Origin: Epilithonimonas tenax DSM 16811
GTDB lineage: Bacteria; Bacteroidota; Bacteroidia; Flavobacteriales; Weeksellaceae
Direction: 5' to 3'
DNA length: 64,000 nt
NCBI RefSeq assembly: GCF_000428485.1
Contig: NZ_AUAA01000001.1
Coordinates: 1 to 64,000, forward strand
Shown: piece by piece, positions 8,663-17,779 of the stretch
Layout of the letters: each line of letters opens with the position of its first letter
Numbering within the stretch: the stretch's first letter is position 1
Program-made: the position numbers and the translations under genes
The notes under the pieces: model-generated
What the model saw: only the letters and a program-made list of their open reading frames with translations
What the model was told of the DNA's origin: nothing
Databases searched by the model: none

Positions 8663-9628
8663 TTATTCTAACCCTTCTATGGTTTTTATCTTCCCGTTTT
8701 CATCGTATTCCATTTCCACCACTTTCATACTTCTGAGCCATGTCTTGCCTTCACTTGGGACAGAATCGTGGAAGAACAGATACCATTTCCCTTTGAATTC
8801 TGCGATGCTGTGGTGCGTTGTCCATCCTACAACAGGCGTCAAAATCTCACCTTGGAAAGTAAAAGGGCCGTAAGGACTGTCTCCTGTTGCGTAGCAAAGC
8901 AAATGCGTGTCTCCGGTAGAATAAGAAAAATAATATTTGCCGTTGTACTTGTGCATCCAAGACGCTTCGAAGAAACGGTGTTTATTGCCGTGAAGCAAAG
9001 GATTTCCGTTTTCGTCGAGAATCAGAACGTCCTTTGGTTCTTCTCCAAACTCCAGCATATCCTCGCTTAATATTGCAACTTTTGAAGGAATTGCCGGCTC
9101 ATCATCATTAGGAAGAATTGCAGATTCCAATGCTTTATTATTTCTGTAACGTTGCAGCTGTCCGCCCCAGATTCCTCCGAAATACATATAATGTTTGCCA
9201 TCTTCTTCGAAAATACAAGGATCAATGCTGTAGCTTCCCAACATTGGATGTTTCTCGGGTACAAATGGCCCGTAAGGTTTATCGCTTACCGCAACGCCAA
9301 TTCTGAAGATGTCATTTTTATCTTTTAAAGGAAAATACATATAATATTTGCCATTTTTGAAAGCCACATCGCAATCCCAAAGTTGTCTTCCCGACCAAGG
9401 AATATCTCGTACAGAAAGGACAACACCGTGATCTGTAATTTCAGCCTTTTCAACATCATCAAGAGAGAAAACGTGGTAATCATTCATATCAAAATGGTCG
9501 CCGTTATCATTTTCTTCGATGCCACTTTCGCGGTCGTGAGATGGGTAAATGTAAATTTTGCCTTCAAAAACGTGAACAGAAGGATCTGCCATGTAATCAC
9601 TTGGAAATAGATATTTTGCTTGTTTCAT
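8663..9628 (-). CDS. GH43 beta-xylosidase / alpha-L-arabinofuranosidase, cytoplasmic
   Basis: A five-blade beta-propeller GH43 protein of 321 residues without a signal peptide, so probably cytoplasmic. The three catalytic carboxylates are visible: general base D15 in YMADPSV, pKa-tuning D136 in SIDPCIF, and general acid E221 in RFFEASWMHKY. No C-terminal beta-sandwich is attached, which suggests a short single-domain subfamily. Such enzymes cleave xylose or arabinose from imported xylo-oligosaccharides. GH43 activity cannot be fixed from sequence alone. It lies between the GH10 and GH67 genes in the same direction. Confidence 0.9.
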   Translation of the reverse strand: MKQAKYLFPSDYMADPSVHVFEGKIYIYPSHDRESGIEENDNGDHFDMNDYHVFSLDDVEKAEITDHGVVLSVRDIPWSGRQLWDCDVAFKNGKYYMYFPLKDKNDIFRIGVAVSDKPYGPFVPEKHPMLGSYSIDPCIFEEDGKHYMYFGGIWGGQLQRYRNNKALESAILPNDDEPAIPSKVAILSEDMLEFGEEPKDVLILDENGNPLLHGNKHRFFEASWMHKYNGKYYFSYSTGDTHLLCYATGDSPYGPFTFQGEILTPVVGWTTHHSIAEFKGKWYLFFHDSVPSEGKTWLRSMKVVEMEYDENGKIKTIEGLE

Positions 9629-9663
9629 TGCTTTATTTAGAAGTTAGATTTTAGATGTTAGAC

Positions 9664-10785
9664 TTATTTTTCTTTTGTTAATTGAATGATTTTTTCTACC
9701 ACAGGTTTTGCCTGATTATGCCGGTCGAAAAGCAACGGATAATCGGTTCTGCCTTTGACTGGGAAATCGTTTTTCCAGGATTGGGAATCGGTCGTTCCCC
9801 ACAAGGTTACTCTTCGGATTTTATCCTGATGTTTCAGGAATACGCGGAAAAAAGCCAGATAACGGTTTTCCCATTCTGCTTTTACATTTTCGGGAAGTCC
9901 TGTTGTGTAGGGATTCATTTTTGCCTGATATTCTACAGTATCTGAGACATTGGCAGAAGTTCCCCAAGGTGACGGAAGTGCGCTGATTTCCATTTCGGTC
10001 ACATTGATTTTTACACCGTTTGCTGCGTAGTCAAGAATTGCTTTTTCATATTCTGCAATTGAAGGTGTGTCGAGACCAACGTGGGTCTGCATTCCTACTC
10101 CATCGATGCGGATTTTTCTGGATTTCAGGTTTTGAACCATTCTGTTTACGGTTTTAACTTTTGCTGGAAACCATTCGTTGTAATCATTGTAATACAATTC
10201 TGCATTGGGGTCAGCTTCCTGCGCATACTGAAATGCTAATGGAATAAATTCTTCGCCCAAAATTTCGTAAAACTTAGATTTTCTGTAAGTTCCATCTTCC
10301 ATAATAGCTTCGTTGACCACATCCCAACCTTTTACTCGACCTTTATATCTTTTAACCACCGTTGTAATGTGATTTTTCATTCTTTGTTTTAAGACTTCGG
10401 CAGAGACATCTTTTCCATCTTTATCTACGAAAAACCATTTTGGTAATTGCGAGTGCCAAATCAAAGTATGGCCGATGATGCACATTTTATTTTTCTCTCC
10501 GAAAGCCACAAATTTATCAGCATCATCAAAAAAGAATTTCCCTTCTTCAGGTTGAAGAAACATCGATTTCATACAGTTTTCTGCAACAATGGAACTGAAC
10601 TGATTTTTAATAATTTCTACAGACTTTACATCAGTTTCGTGAATCTGCGGAAGACTCATCGCTGTTCCGATGTAGAATTTATTTCTGAATGCATTTTTCA
10701 GAGAATTGTCTGACGCTGCTGAACTTGCAGTTTTGCAAGAAACGTTCAGGGCTAGAATTCCTAATAATGCGACTATTTTTTTCAT
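9664..10785 (-). CDS. GH10 endo-1,4-beta-xylanase, probable lipoprotein
   Basis: The 373-residue protein contains a single GH10 barrel that cuts the xylan backbone and tolerates substituents. The acid/base glutamate is E159 in WDVVNEAI and the nucleophile is E264 in NVTEMEI; HTLIWHSQLP is the usual family segment. The N-terminus (MKKIVALLGILALNVSCK) looks like a Bacteroidota lipoprotein signal with C17 as the lipidated cysteine, though the lipobox is not canonical. There is no binding module. Its GH67, GH43 and esterase neighbours make it the backbone-cleaving member of this cluster. Confidence 0.95.
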   Translation of the reverse strand: MKKIVALLGILALNVSCKTASSAASDNSLKNAFRNKFYIGTAMSLPQIHETDVKSVEIIKNQFSSIVAENCMKSMFLQPEEGKFFFDDADKFVAFGEKNKMCIIGHTLIWHSQLPKWFFVDKDGKDVSAEVLKQRMKNHITTVVKRYKGRVKGWDVVNEAIMEDGTYRKSKFYEILGEEFIPLAFQYAQEADPNAELYYNDYNEWFPAKVKTVNRMVQNLKSRKIRIDGVGMQTHVGLDTPSIAEYEKAILDYAANGVKINVTEMEISALPSPWGTSANVSDTVEYQAKMNPYTTGLPENVKAEWENRYLAFFRVFLKHQDKIRRVTLWGTTDSQSWKNDFPVKGRTDYPLLFDRHNQAKPVVEKIIQLTKEK

Positions 10786-10816
10786 TGTTAATTTCTTTTA
10801 TAATTTATCGTATCCT

Positions 10817-10890
10817 TAACAGATCGCCTCTACGAGGCTTAATGTTGATGTTTATTATGTGCTATTAACAGATCGCTCCTACGGAGCTCA
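10817..10890. repeat. Paired short hairpins (GCCTCTACGAGGC / GCTCCTACGGAGC type)
   Basis: Two units each start TTAACAGATCG and carry a five-base-pair hairpin with a TAC loop: GCCTC-TAC-GAGGC at 10826-10838 and GCTCC-TAC-GGAGC at 10875-10887. A near copy lies at 21533-21606. In both places the unit adjoins a copy of the larger dispersed palindromic element. Such units are typical of flavobacterial intergenic DNA; function unknown. Confidence 0.65.
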
Positions 10891-10906
10891 TTTTATGCTG
10901 AATCTC

Positions 10907-11022
10907 GCAGCCCGGCTTGAACGGAAATCCTTTTTTTGCGACTGGAAAAGCTTAGGCAAAAAGATTGACTTCGTCGAACCACTTCGTTAGGTTTGGGAGT
11001 GGAAGACGGATAAAGCTGCCCA
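10907..11022. repeat. Dispersed palindromic element, copy 2 (degenerate)
   Basis: It begins GCAGCCCGGCTTGAACGG and ends GGAAGACGGATAAAGCTGCC, matching the ends of the copy at 4779. The interior differs: it carries TTGACTTCGTCGAACCACTT and CGTTAGGTTTGGG, the reverse complement of the tail seen after copies 1 and 6. The interior was therefore rearranged or copied in the opposite orientation. It lies between the GPH symporter and GH10 genes. Confidence 0.75.
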
Positions 11023-11038
11023 AATTTCTATTATATTA

Positions 11039-12493
11039 CTAATCTTTCGATTTTCGTCTTTCTTTAAGATCGTGCTCGATTTCTATTTCTTTTTTCTTGT
11101 CGATTTCGTAGAACATTAGCAGTCCACACGCTAAAAAGAACGGGATTGACGGGAATACGCTGACCAGCATTTTGGCTCCAGCGGAAACGGTTTCTGGTTG
11201 AACCACGCTCACTGCACCTTCTGACGAAATATAACCATACTTTCCAATAATGAATGCCACCAATGAACTTCCGATGCTTAATCCAACTTTCAAACCGACC
11301 ATCATCGCTGAGAAGATAATGGCAGTTGCACGTCTGTTGTTTTTCCATTCTGAATAATCGGCGACGTCGGCAATCATCGCCCAAAGCAATGGTGTTCCGA
11401 TTCCGTAAAAGAAACCGTGTAAAATTTGGGACAAGAACATCAATCCAACCGATTTTGGCGGATAAAATATAAATGCCAATACAAATAATGTTGAAATGAA
11501 CAGTGAAGCGATGAACGCATCTCTTTTGCCATATTTATCTGCAAATTTTTTGGAAAATGTAATCCCGACAATCATCATAATGATTCCGCCAGCGTTGAAC
11601 AATCCGAAACCTGCAGAACGAGGATCTTCTCCAAAGAAATTCATTCCAATGGAATTGAAGAAATTGGTAATAGGTGATATGAACTGCTGAAGCGAAGTTA
11701 CGTCTGCATAATTGTTAAAATAATAAACATAGGAACCACCTTTCATTGCCAATGTAATGAAAATCAATGCCGTAACAACTAACATAATGATCCAAGGTTT
11801 GTTTTTCTTTAAATCTTTTAAATCAGCACTTAAAGTAGATTCCTGCTCGGGTTTTGGAATGACTCTTTCTTTGGTTGTGAGAAAAGTGATTAATAACATT
11901 ACCGTTCCGATAATTGCTAACCAAGTCATCACCACCTCGATTCCTGCTGCTTTATCACCTTGTCCCGCAGATAAAATGATGGGTAACATAAATACCTGAA
12001 CGAAGAATTGCGCAAACATCACAGCCACAAAACGGTAAGAAGAAATACTGTTTCTTTCGCTCATATCGCCTGTAATAACGCCACTCAAAGCAGCATAAGG
12101 CAAATTATTGGCTGCATAAAGCAAAAGCAAAAGCGAATAGGTAACTGCCGCATAAATCATTTTTCCTTTGTAAGAAAAATCGGGTGTGCTGAACGCAAAA
12201 AGTGCCGCTGCACCCAGTGGAATTGCCGTTAATAAAATCCACGGACGGAACTTCCCCCATTTGCTGCGGGTTCTGTCTGCCAAAGCTCCAACCATCGGAT
12301 TGAAGACAAAACCAGCCAATAAGCCGACGGTAAGGGTAATGATGGATGCATCTTCTGGTTTTAATCCGTAAATATCGGTGTAAAAATAAGCTAAATACGT
12401 TACCAAAGTCTGGAATACCAGATTGGCGGCTAAATCTCCTAAACTGTAGCCGATTTTTTCAACGACAGATATTTTTTGAGATGAGTTGTTCAT
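11039..12493 (-). CDS. Glycoside-pentoside-hexuronide (GPH) family cation symporter
   Basis: A 484-residue inner-membrane protein with about twelve hydrophobic helices. The N-terminal EKIGYSLGDLAANLVFQTL stretch and the NPMVGALADRTRSKWGKFRPW loop are hallmarks of the MelB/XynP/YicJ group, which imports di- and oligosaccharides or glycosides with Na+ or H+. Its place between the esterase and xylanase genes suggests xylo-oligosaccharides or xylosides as cargo, as for XynP-type proteins; this is inferred from context. The C-terminal tail is charged and cytoplasmic (KKKEIEIEHDLKERRKSKD). Confidence 0.92.
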   Translation of the reverse strand: MNNSSQKISVVEKIGYSLGDLAANLVFQTLVTYLAYFYTDIYGLKPEDASIITLTVGLLAGFVFNPMVGALADRTRSKWGKFRPWILLTAIPLGAAALFAFSTPDFSYKGKMIYAAVTYSLLLLLYAANNLPYAALSGVITGDMSERNSISSYRFVAVMFAQFFVQVFMLPIILSAGQGDKAAGIEVVMTWLAIIGTVMLLITFLTTKERVIPKPEQESTLSADLKDLKKNKPWIIMLVVTALIFITLAMKGGSYVYYFNNYADVTSLQQFISPITNFFNSIGMNFFGEDPRSAGFGLFNAGGIIMMIVGITFSKKFADKYGKRDAFIASLFISTLFVLAFIFYPPKSVGLMFLSQILHGFFYGIGTPLLWAMIADVADYSEWKNNRRATAIIFSAMMVGLKVGLSIGSSLVAFIIGKYGYISSEGAVSVVQPETVSAGAKMLVSVFPSIPFFLACGLLMFYEIDKKKEIEIEHDLKERRKSKD

Positions 12494-12575
12494 ATGAAAT
12501 TAGATATTAGATGATAGACAAATAGATGATAGATTAAAATCTTCTGTCTTTATTTTATTCTGTTTAGATTAATAA

Positions 12576-14486
12576 TTATTCTGTAGTAAATGGTGATGCG
12601 GGAAGACTGGTTTTGTTTTTCAGATTTCCGTCAGGATTGTCTGCCCAGTCGTATCTTACAGAAACGGGATTTGAAATCGTCTCGTTCCAGACCATAATTT
12701 TGTTGCCTTCCATTTTTGCTTTTGCCCACTCGTATTTTCCGTCTTTCCCTTTGATGGCGAAGCCTTTCAGTTCTGAAACTGGTGCAAAATCATCAGTTCC
12801 ATTTTTAAAGGAAAGAACGATTTTATTTCCTTCTACCTTCATTGATTGATAAACCGGTCCATCGGCGATGATATTTCTCTTATCCGCAACTTTCAGCGCC
12901 TGCAAAGCCAATCGTTCTCCCACTGTTTTTTTGTTTAAAGGATGAATGTCATTCCACTCTCCTATATCGATAATTACAGCCAATCCGGTGTTCGGAACTT
13001 TCAGAAAAACCTGACGCTGCTGTTCTCTCAGTTCTGCCCAATTGCTTTCAATAGGCTGTGGTTTTGGTTCCATAAAATTGGCTAATTGTACGGTGAAAAA
13101 AGGTAAATCTTTCTGGTTCCATTTGTTTCGCCAATCGGTGATCATTGTGGTCAGCAAATCGCCGTATTCTTTTGGTTTTGCGGTGTTGCTTTCGCCTTGA
13201 TACCAAATGGCGCCTTTGATGCTATAATTGATAAGCGGATTAATCATTGCGTTGTACAATCCTGTCGGTTTCCATCGGATGAAGGTTTGTCCTGGAGCTA
13301 TTTTTTCCATTTTAGCACCGATTTTATATTTCCATTCGCCTTCCAGATTTATTTTCTGACCGTCAATTTCCAGATAATAAGGTTTGCCGGCGATGAATTG
13401 ACCTTTTCCGCTACCGTTGGAAATTCTAATCGCAATCACATTTTTTCCTTCCTTTAAAACGCCTTCCGGAATATCGTACCAACGTGGCGGATATTCGTAG
13501 GTGACATTGCCTACTTCTACGCCGTTGATGTAAGTGACGTCTGCATCTTTGATTCTTCCTAAATTTAAAAAGGCGGCTTTCCTAGCCTGATTTTTAGTTA
13601 AATTCATTTCTTTTCTGAACCAGACAGAACCTTCAAAAGAACCTTCTTCATCTTCCCAAGAACCGGGAATAATCATCGTTTTCCAATCAGAATCATTGCT
13701 GTCAAAATTTTCCCAATGCTGGTTTAATCCTATATCGCTTTGGTCGAGTTCTGCATACCACGCTTTGCTCAACGCCTGTTCGCCAGATTCTGTAGATTTT
13801 ATCAAATCATCATTCTGCCATTTTTTGGCTTCGTCCAAATATTCAGGATATTTTTTCAGACTGTTTTCATCCATCCACGCCTGAATCGGTGAACCTCCCA
13901 AACTTGCGTGTATCATTCCAACCGCCACTTTATTATTTTCACTTAATTCTTTAGCAAAAAAATAGGCAACACCCGAAAAATTAAGAATGGTTTGTGGATT
14001 TGTCGCTTCCCATTTTCCGCCATCAAGCTCGGTTTGTGGGTTTTTAAAATTATACTTCTGAGGAACGGTGAAAAATCTAATGTTTTGGTTATTCGCATTG
14101 TTGATTTCATTGGCATAAAGCGGAGTCAATCTGCGCATCGGCAATTCCATATTCGATTGCCCGGAAGCCAGCCAGACGTCACCAATGAGAATATCTTTTA
14201 AGGTAATTTCATTGATGGTCATTGTGTAAGGACCACCGGCTTTCAGTTTTGGAAGTATGATTTTCCAGTTTCCTTTTTGGTCGGCAGCTGTGTTATAATT
14301 TTTATTGAGGAATTTCACGACTACTTTTTCTCCGGCATCAGCTTTTCCCCAAACATTCAGTTTTTGGTTACGCTGCAAAACCATTCCGTCTGAAACCAGT
14401 GCCGGAAGCGTGATTTTAGCTTCAATGAAAATGCAGACTGTGCAAAGAAGCAAAACCATAACGTTGGTGAAATTTTTCTCGTTCAT
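12576..14486 (-). CDS. Sialate O-acetylesterase-family carbohydrate esterase (likely acetylxylan esterase)
   Basis: The 636-residue exported protein has the SGNH-like esterase blocks of the sialate O-acetylesterase family: nucleophile S111 in ASGQSNMELPM, WYQGESN in the middle, and the Asp/His pair in GEWNDIHPL. Between the first and second blocks (about 250-395) sits an inserted jelly-roll with DWKTMIIPGSWED and GSVWFRKEMNL, resembling the GH2 sugar-binding domain. The N-terminus has a hydrophobic signal (VMVLLLCTVCIFIEA). In a xylan cluster, deacetylation of acetylxylan or its oligosaccharides is the likely role, although the family name refers to sialic acid. It is probably first in the transcript running to 449. 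Confidence 0.88.
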   Translation of the reverse strand: MNEKNFTNVMVLLLCTVCIFIEAKITLPALVSDGMVLQRNQKLNVWGKADAGEKVVVKFLNKNYNTAADQKGNWKIILPKLKAGGPYTMTINEITLKDILIGDVWLASGQSNMELPMRRLTPLYANEINNANNQNIRFFTVPQKYNFKNPQTELDGGKWEATNPQTILNFSGVAYFFAKELSENNKVAVGMIHASLGGSPIQAWMDENSLKKYPEYLDEAKKWQNDDLIKSTESGEQALSKAWYAELDQSDIGLNQHWENFDSNDSDWKTMIIPGSWEDEEGSFEGSVWFRKEMNLTKNQARKAAFLNLGRIKDADVTYINGVEVGNVTYEYPPRWYDIPEGVLKEGKNVIAIRISNGSGKGQFIAGKPYYLEIDGQKINLEGEWKYKIGAKMEKIAPGQTFIRWKPTGLYNAMINPLINYSIKGAIWYQGESNTAKPKEYGDLLTTMITDWRNKWNQKDLPFFTVQLANFMEPKPQPIESNWAELREQQRQVFLKVPNTGLAVIIDIGEWNDIHPLNKKTVGERLALQALKVADKRNIIADGPVYQSMKVEGNKIVLSFKNGTDDFAPVSELKGFAIKGKDGKYEWAKAKMEGNKIMVWNETISNPVSVRYDWADNPDGNLKNKTSLPASPFTTE

Positions 14487-15315
14487 ATTTATTTTAAATA
14501 TTTAAATCAGTTTTATTTTTGTTTCAATGCAGAGTCCGCACCTATTTTTACACAATTAACGCTTATTAAGATTCCTAAAGACGCTTCGACAAGTTCTGTA
14601 TCAACGTCAAACCTGGCCAAGCTTATTTTTTTCAATTGCTTCAGGCTTTAGCCCTATCATAAATTTTGGCTGAAGACTTTTTATGTTGATATTTCTTTAA
14701 GACGGTCTAAAGCCTGCTCCTATTGATATTTAATCTACAAAAGGCAAGCGAAGTCATTCCCCAAAAAAAGACCAGTGCTTTTTATCCATTAATAAATGTC
14801 ATTTCTACATTTCTAAAATAAAAGAAAGTATTCAGATGGCAAACAACTTTCCTCGTTTGGAAATAAAAGCCATCGAAAAATCACATGATGACGATGCCGT
14901 AAGGCTATAAAAAACCCGACCTTATCATAAAAAACAAGAATAGACAAATAGTGGAATATCAATTCAATAAACTTAATCTCGTCATTATCAAAATACACAG
15001 AGTCGCTTTATAAAAAACATTGAAAATTTGACCGTCATACTTATCGTATTTTAAACAATATCCCGCCAGCTAATTTACCCGACATCATCCCTAAAACTTT
15101 AACATAATTTTAACATTGCATTCATATGGGATTCATAGCTATTTTGGCAAATCAATTGGTAAAACGATGAAAACAATCCCCCAAATCACTTCTAACACCA
15201 TCAAATAGTTAAAAAGAAAGGCGACTACGGGAAATCAAGTTTTCAATACACACTTATTCATTATCAGGATAAAAATTTATTTTAAAACAATTAACTTTGT
15301 ATCAAATCATTTCTG
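14487..15315. other. Long gene-free region between divergent units
   Basis: No credible gene lies in these 829 bases. The region separates the divergent esterase and Nudix-regulator genes and so must contain both promoters. Seen here: AACGCTTATTA at 14558-14568, which recurs at 31536-31546; an imperfect hairpin repeat around 14641-14715 built on GGCTTTAGCC and CTAAAGCC; and CTTATCAT at 14921-14928, the complement of the ATGATAAG word clustered near the second Nudix regulator. The rest is AT-rich without recognisable structure. A 61-codon minus-strand frame here has no family resemblance and was rejected. Confidence 0.6.
15292..15299 (+). promoter_or_regulatory. Candidate -7 element (TAACTTTG) for the Nudix regulator
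   Basis: TAACTTTG matches the Bacteroidota TAnnTTTG promoter element 16 bases before the ATG at 15316. This implies a very short 5' leader. No clear -33 TTTG is seen at the usual spacing. Confidence 0.5.
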
Positions 15316-16002
15316 ATGGAAGAAAATTATCATTGTTATCCCAAACATCTTGTTGCAGTAGATTGTATTATTTTCGGTTTTGACGGAGAAAATCTGAAAA
15401 TTCTTCTGGTACAACGAAATTTTGAACCTCAAAAAGGAGAATGGTCACTGATGGGTGGATTCATAGAAAATGAAGAAAGTTCTGACCAGGCCGCAAACCG
15501 TGTCCTGAATACCTTGACCGGGCTTGAGGACATCTACCTTGAACAGCTGAAAACCTACACAGATATTGACCGTGAGCCGACTGCCAGAATTATGTCGATT
15601 TCCTATTATGCACTGATTAACATTAAGGACAATATTCAGATTAATGAAAAATACAGTGCTAAATGGTTTGACCTCAAAGACCGTCCCGACCTTATTTTTG
15701 ACCACAATGCAATGGTAAAAGATGCTGTTCTGAGATTGAGAAGAAAGACAACGACAAAACCCATTGGCTTTGAACTCCTGCCTGAAAAAATCACAATGAA
15801 AGACCTTCAGAATCTCTATGAAGCTATTTTTGACGAAAAATATGACAAGCGTAATTTTACCAGCAAAATCAATGCATTGGACATCTTGGTTAATACCAAT
15901 GAGAAAGATATGAGCTCTTCTAAAAAAGGGTCTTTTCTCTACACTTTTGATGAAGAAAAATACAATAAGAAAATTGCGGAAGGTTTTATGTTTAGAATAT
16001 AA
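15316..16002 (+). CDS. Nudix-fold transcriptional regulator (AraR/NrtR-like)
   Basis: This 228-residue protein has an N-terminal Nudix domain (about 10-145) and a C-terminal winged-helix part (about 150-228; ITMKDLQNLYEAIFDEKYDKRNF). The Nudix box keeps its frame (G48, E54, R62, G69), but the catalytic glutamates after R62 are replaced: V63, T66, L67. It therefore probably binds a sugar rather than hydrolysing nucleotides, as known for the Nudix-type AraR of Bacteroides. It sits beside the arabinose cluster, convergent with the sugar symporter, and is the only recognised plus-strand gene in the first 51 kb. I infer arabinose or pentose sensing. A paralogue lies at 47863-48588. Confidence 0.88.
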   Translation: MEENYHCYPKHLVAVDCIIFGFDGENLKILLVQRNFEPQKGEWSLMGGFIENEESSDQAANRVLNTLTGLEDIYLEQLKTYTDIDREPTARIMSISYYALINIKDNIQINEKYSAKWFDLKDRPDLIFDHNAMVKDAVLRLRRKTTTKPIGFELLPEKITMKDLQNLYEAIFDEKYDKRNFTSKINALDILVNTNEKDMSSSKKGSFLYTFDEEKYNKKIAEGFMFRI

Positions 16003-16035
16003 AAAAATAGGATGCCAAAACGACATCCTATTTTT
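16003..16035. terminator. Bidirectional terminator between convergent genes
   Basis: A 12-base-pair stem (AAAAATAGGATG facing CATCCTATTTTT) with a nine-base loop starts directly after the regulator stop codon. A/T tracts on both sides let it terminate both the regulator and the convergent symporter transcript. Confidence 0.85.
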
Positions 16036-16048
16036 ACCAATGATCAAA

Positions 16049-17776
16049 TTACCAGAATCTTACATAAAGAGCAGTAAGCATTAGTAATGTAATCACAATC
16101 ATCACCAAAGTTCTGTTATCTACTTTGAACATCGTTGCATCAATCGCAAAAGCTTTTGGATTCACTTTCGGACCTGCCAAACTTAGCATCACCATCACAG
16201 CCACTGTGATAACGAACGACCATCCCATATTTATCAAAAATGGAATTTCTGTAATGGTTTGAACCACGCCGTTCTCTAGTTTTTCATACGTGAAAGCGGT
16301 GTACAACCAAGTTTCTTTCCCGAAAATATCGACTGCGAAACTGTTGAAGAAAATAGCCAGTAAAAAGCCCAGAAGAACGCCCACCAAAGCAGCAGCTCCT
16401 GTGGTTCTCTTCCAGAACATTCCCAACAAGAACATTGCAAAAACGCCCGGACTGATAAATCCTGTATATTTCTGAATAAATGTGAAACCACCTTCGCCTC
16501 CGATTCCCAAAACATCCGTCCACGTAAATGCCAAAGCGACAGCCATTGCGATGATAATTGCCCAACGCCCCGTTCTCACCATCTGGATTTCGGTCGCATC
16601 TGCTTTCAGGTATTTTTTATAAATATCCAAAGTGAAAATGGTAGAAATACTGTTTACTTTTCCCGCCAAAGATGCTACAATTGCTGCCGTAAGTGCTGCT
16701 ACTGCAAGACCTTTCAGACCGGAAGGTAAAAATCCCAAAATAGCAGAATATGCACCATCCTTCACACCGTTGAAACCAGGCAACTGACCTTTTGTATATA
16801 AAACATACGCTGCAATCCCCGGAAGCATTACAATAATCGGCATAAACAACTTCAGAAATCCAGCGAATAAAATTCCGGTTCTTGCGGTCTTCAAATCAGC
16901 TCCCAAAGCACGTTGTGTGATGTATTGATTACAACCCCAATAGTTTAAGTTTACAATCCACTGACCGGCAAAATACATCGCTAATCCCGGGAGAACGACA
17001 TATTTCTGAACACTCAAATTTTCTGGCATTGCCAAAGTAGTAGTTGTTGTGGTCGGCTTATCAAGCATTAAATTAAAATGCTGTGGTGCCTCTTTCATCA
17101 AGGTCTGGAAACCTGCGAAAGCATTTCCTACAGCCGCTCCGTTGATTCTCTGGTCAACGATTTGCAAAGCCATATAGACCGTTGCAAAACCTCCGATGAT
17201 CAAAACGGCAACCTGAATCACATCGGTGTAACCGATTACCTTCATTCCGCCCAAACCAATCAGCAAAGCCATCAGAAGCAATCCAATCATAATGATGTGC
17301 AGATGATCTCCGCCCAACAAAGTATCGATTGCCAAAGCGCCGAGATAAAGAATCGAGGTCAGGTTTACAATCACATATAGAAATAGCCAGAAAACCGCCA
17401 TAATCAATGAAACCGATTTATTATAACGGGTTTCCAGAAACTGCGGCATTGTATAAATTTTATTTTTAAGATAAATCGGAATAAACCAAATCGCAATGAT
17501 AATCAAAGCAATGGCAGCAATCCATTCGTAAGCTGCAACGGCAATTCCCACGAAGAAACCTTCGCCACTCATCCCGATAAACTGTTCCGCAGAAATATTG
17601 GATGCAATCAAACTAGCACCAATCGCCCACCAAGTGAGTGATCCTTCTGCCAGAAAATAATCTTTACTGCCTGTAGATGCGGATTTTTTTCTGTTATAAA
17701 TCCAAATTCCGTATCCGGCTACCACCACAAAATAAATAAGAAATATGATGATATCAATCGTCGCTAAGTTTCCCAT
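16049..17776 (-). CDS. Sodium:solute symporter (SSS/SGLT family), likely pentose importer
   Basis: A 575-residue inner-membrane protein with about fourteen helices. The N-terminal LIYFVVVAGYGIWIYNR, the SLTWWAIGASLIASNISAEQF block with Na+-site serines, and RALGADLKTARTGILFAGFLK are typical of the vSGLT branch. It is the last gene of the ara cluster, three bases after the epimerase stop, so arabinose (or galactose/xylose) uptake is the natural assignment. The specific sugar is inferred from context only. The convergent Nudix regulator ends 46 bases away. Confidence 0.92.
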   Translation of the reverse strand: MGNLATIDIIIFLIYFVVVAGYGIWIYNRKKSASTGSKDYFLAEGSLTWWAIGASLIASNISAEQFIGMSGEGFFVGIAVAAYEWIAAIALIIIAIWFIPIYLKNKIYTMPQFLETRYNKSVSLIMAVFWLFLYVIVNLTSILYLGALAIDTLLGGDHLHIIMIGLLLMALLIGLGGMKVIGYTDVIQVAVLIIGGFATVYMALQIVDQRINGAAVGNAFAGFQTLMKEAPQHFNLMLDKPTTTTTTLAMPENLSVQKYVVLPGLAMYFAGQWIVNLNYWGCNQYITQRALGADLKTARTGILFAGFLKLFMPIIVMLPGIAAYVLYTKGQLPGFNGVKDGAYSAILGFLPSGLKGLAVAALTAAIVASLAGKVNSISTIFTLDIYKKYLKADATEIQMVRTGRWAIIIAMAVALAFTWTDVLGIGGEGGFTFIQKYTGFISPGVFAMFLLGMFWKRTTGAAALVGVLLGFLLAIFFNSFAVDIFGKETWLYTAFTYEKLENGVVQTITEIPFLINMGWSFVITVAVMVMLSLAGPKVNPKAFAIDATMFKVDNRTLVMIVITLLMLTALYVRFW

Positions 17777-17779
17777 ATT

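Noticed and set aside
14813-14998. 61-codon minus-strand frame in the long gap upstream of the Nudix regulator
   Set aside because: No family resemblance, no start signal, and low-complexity hydrophobic/aromatic composition; better explained as chance in AT-rich regulatory DNA.
15316-16002. Active Nudix hydrolase (ADP-ribose or nucleotide pyrophosphatase)
   Set aside because: Catalytic glutamates of the Nudix box are replaced and a winged-helix domain follows; a regulator fits better.
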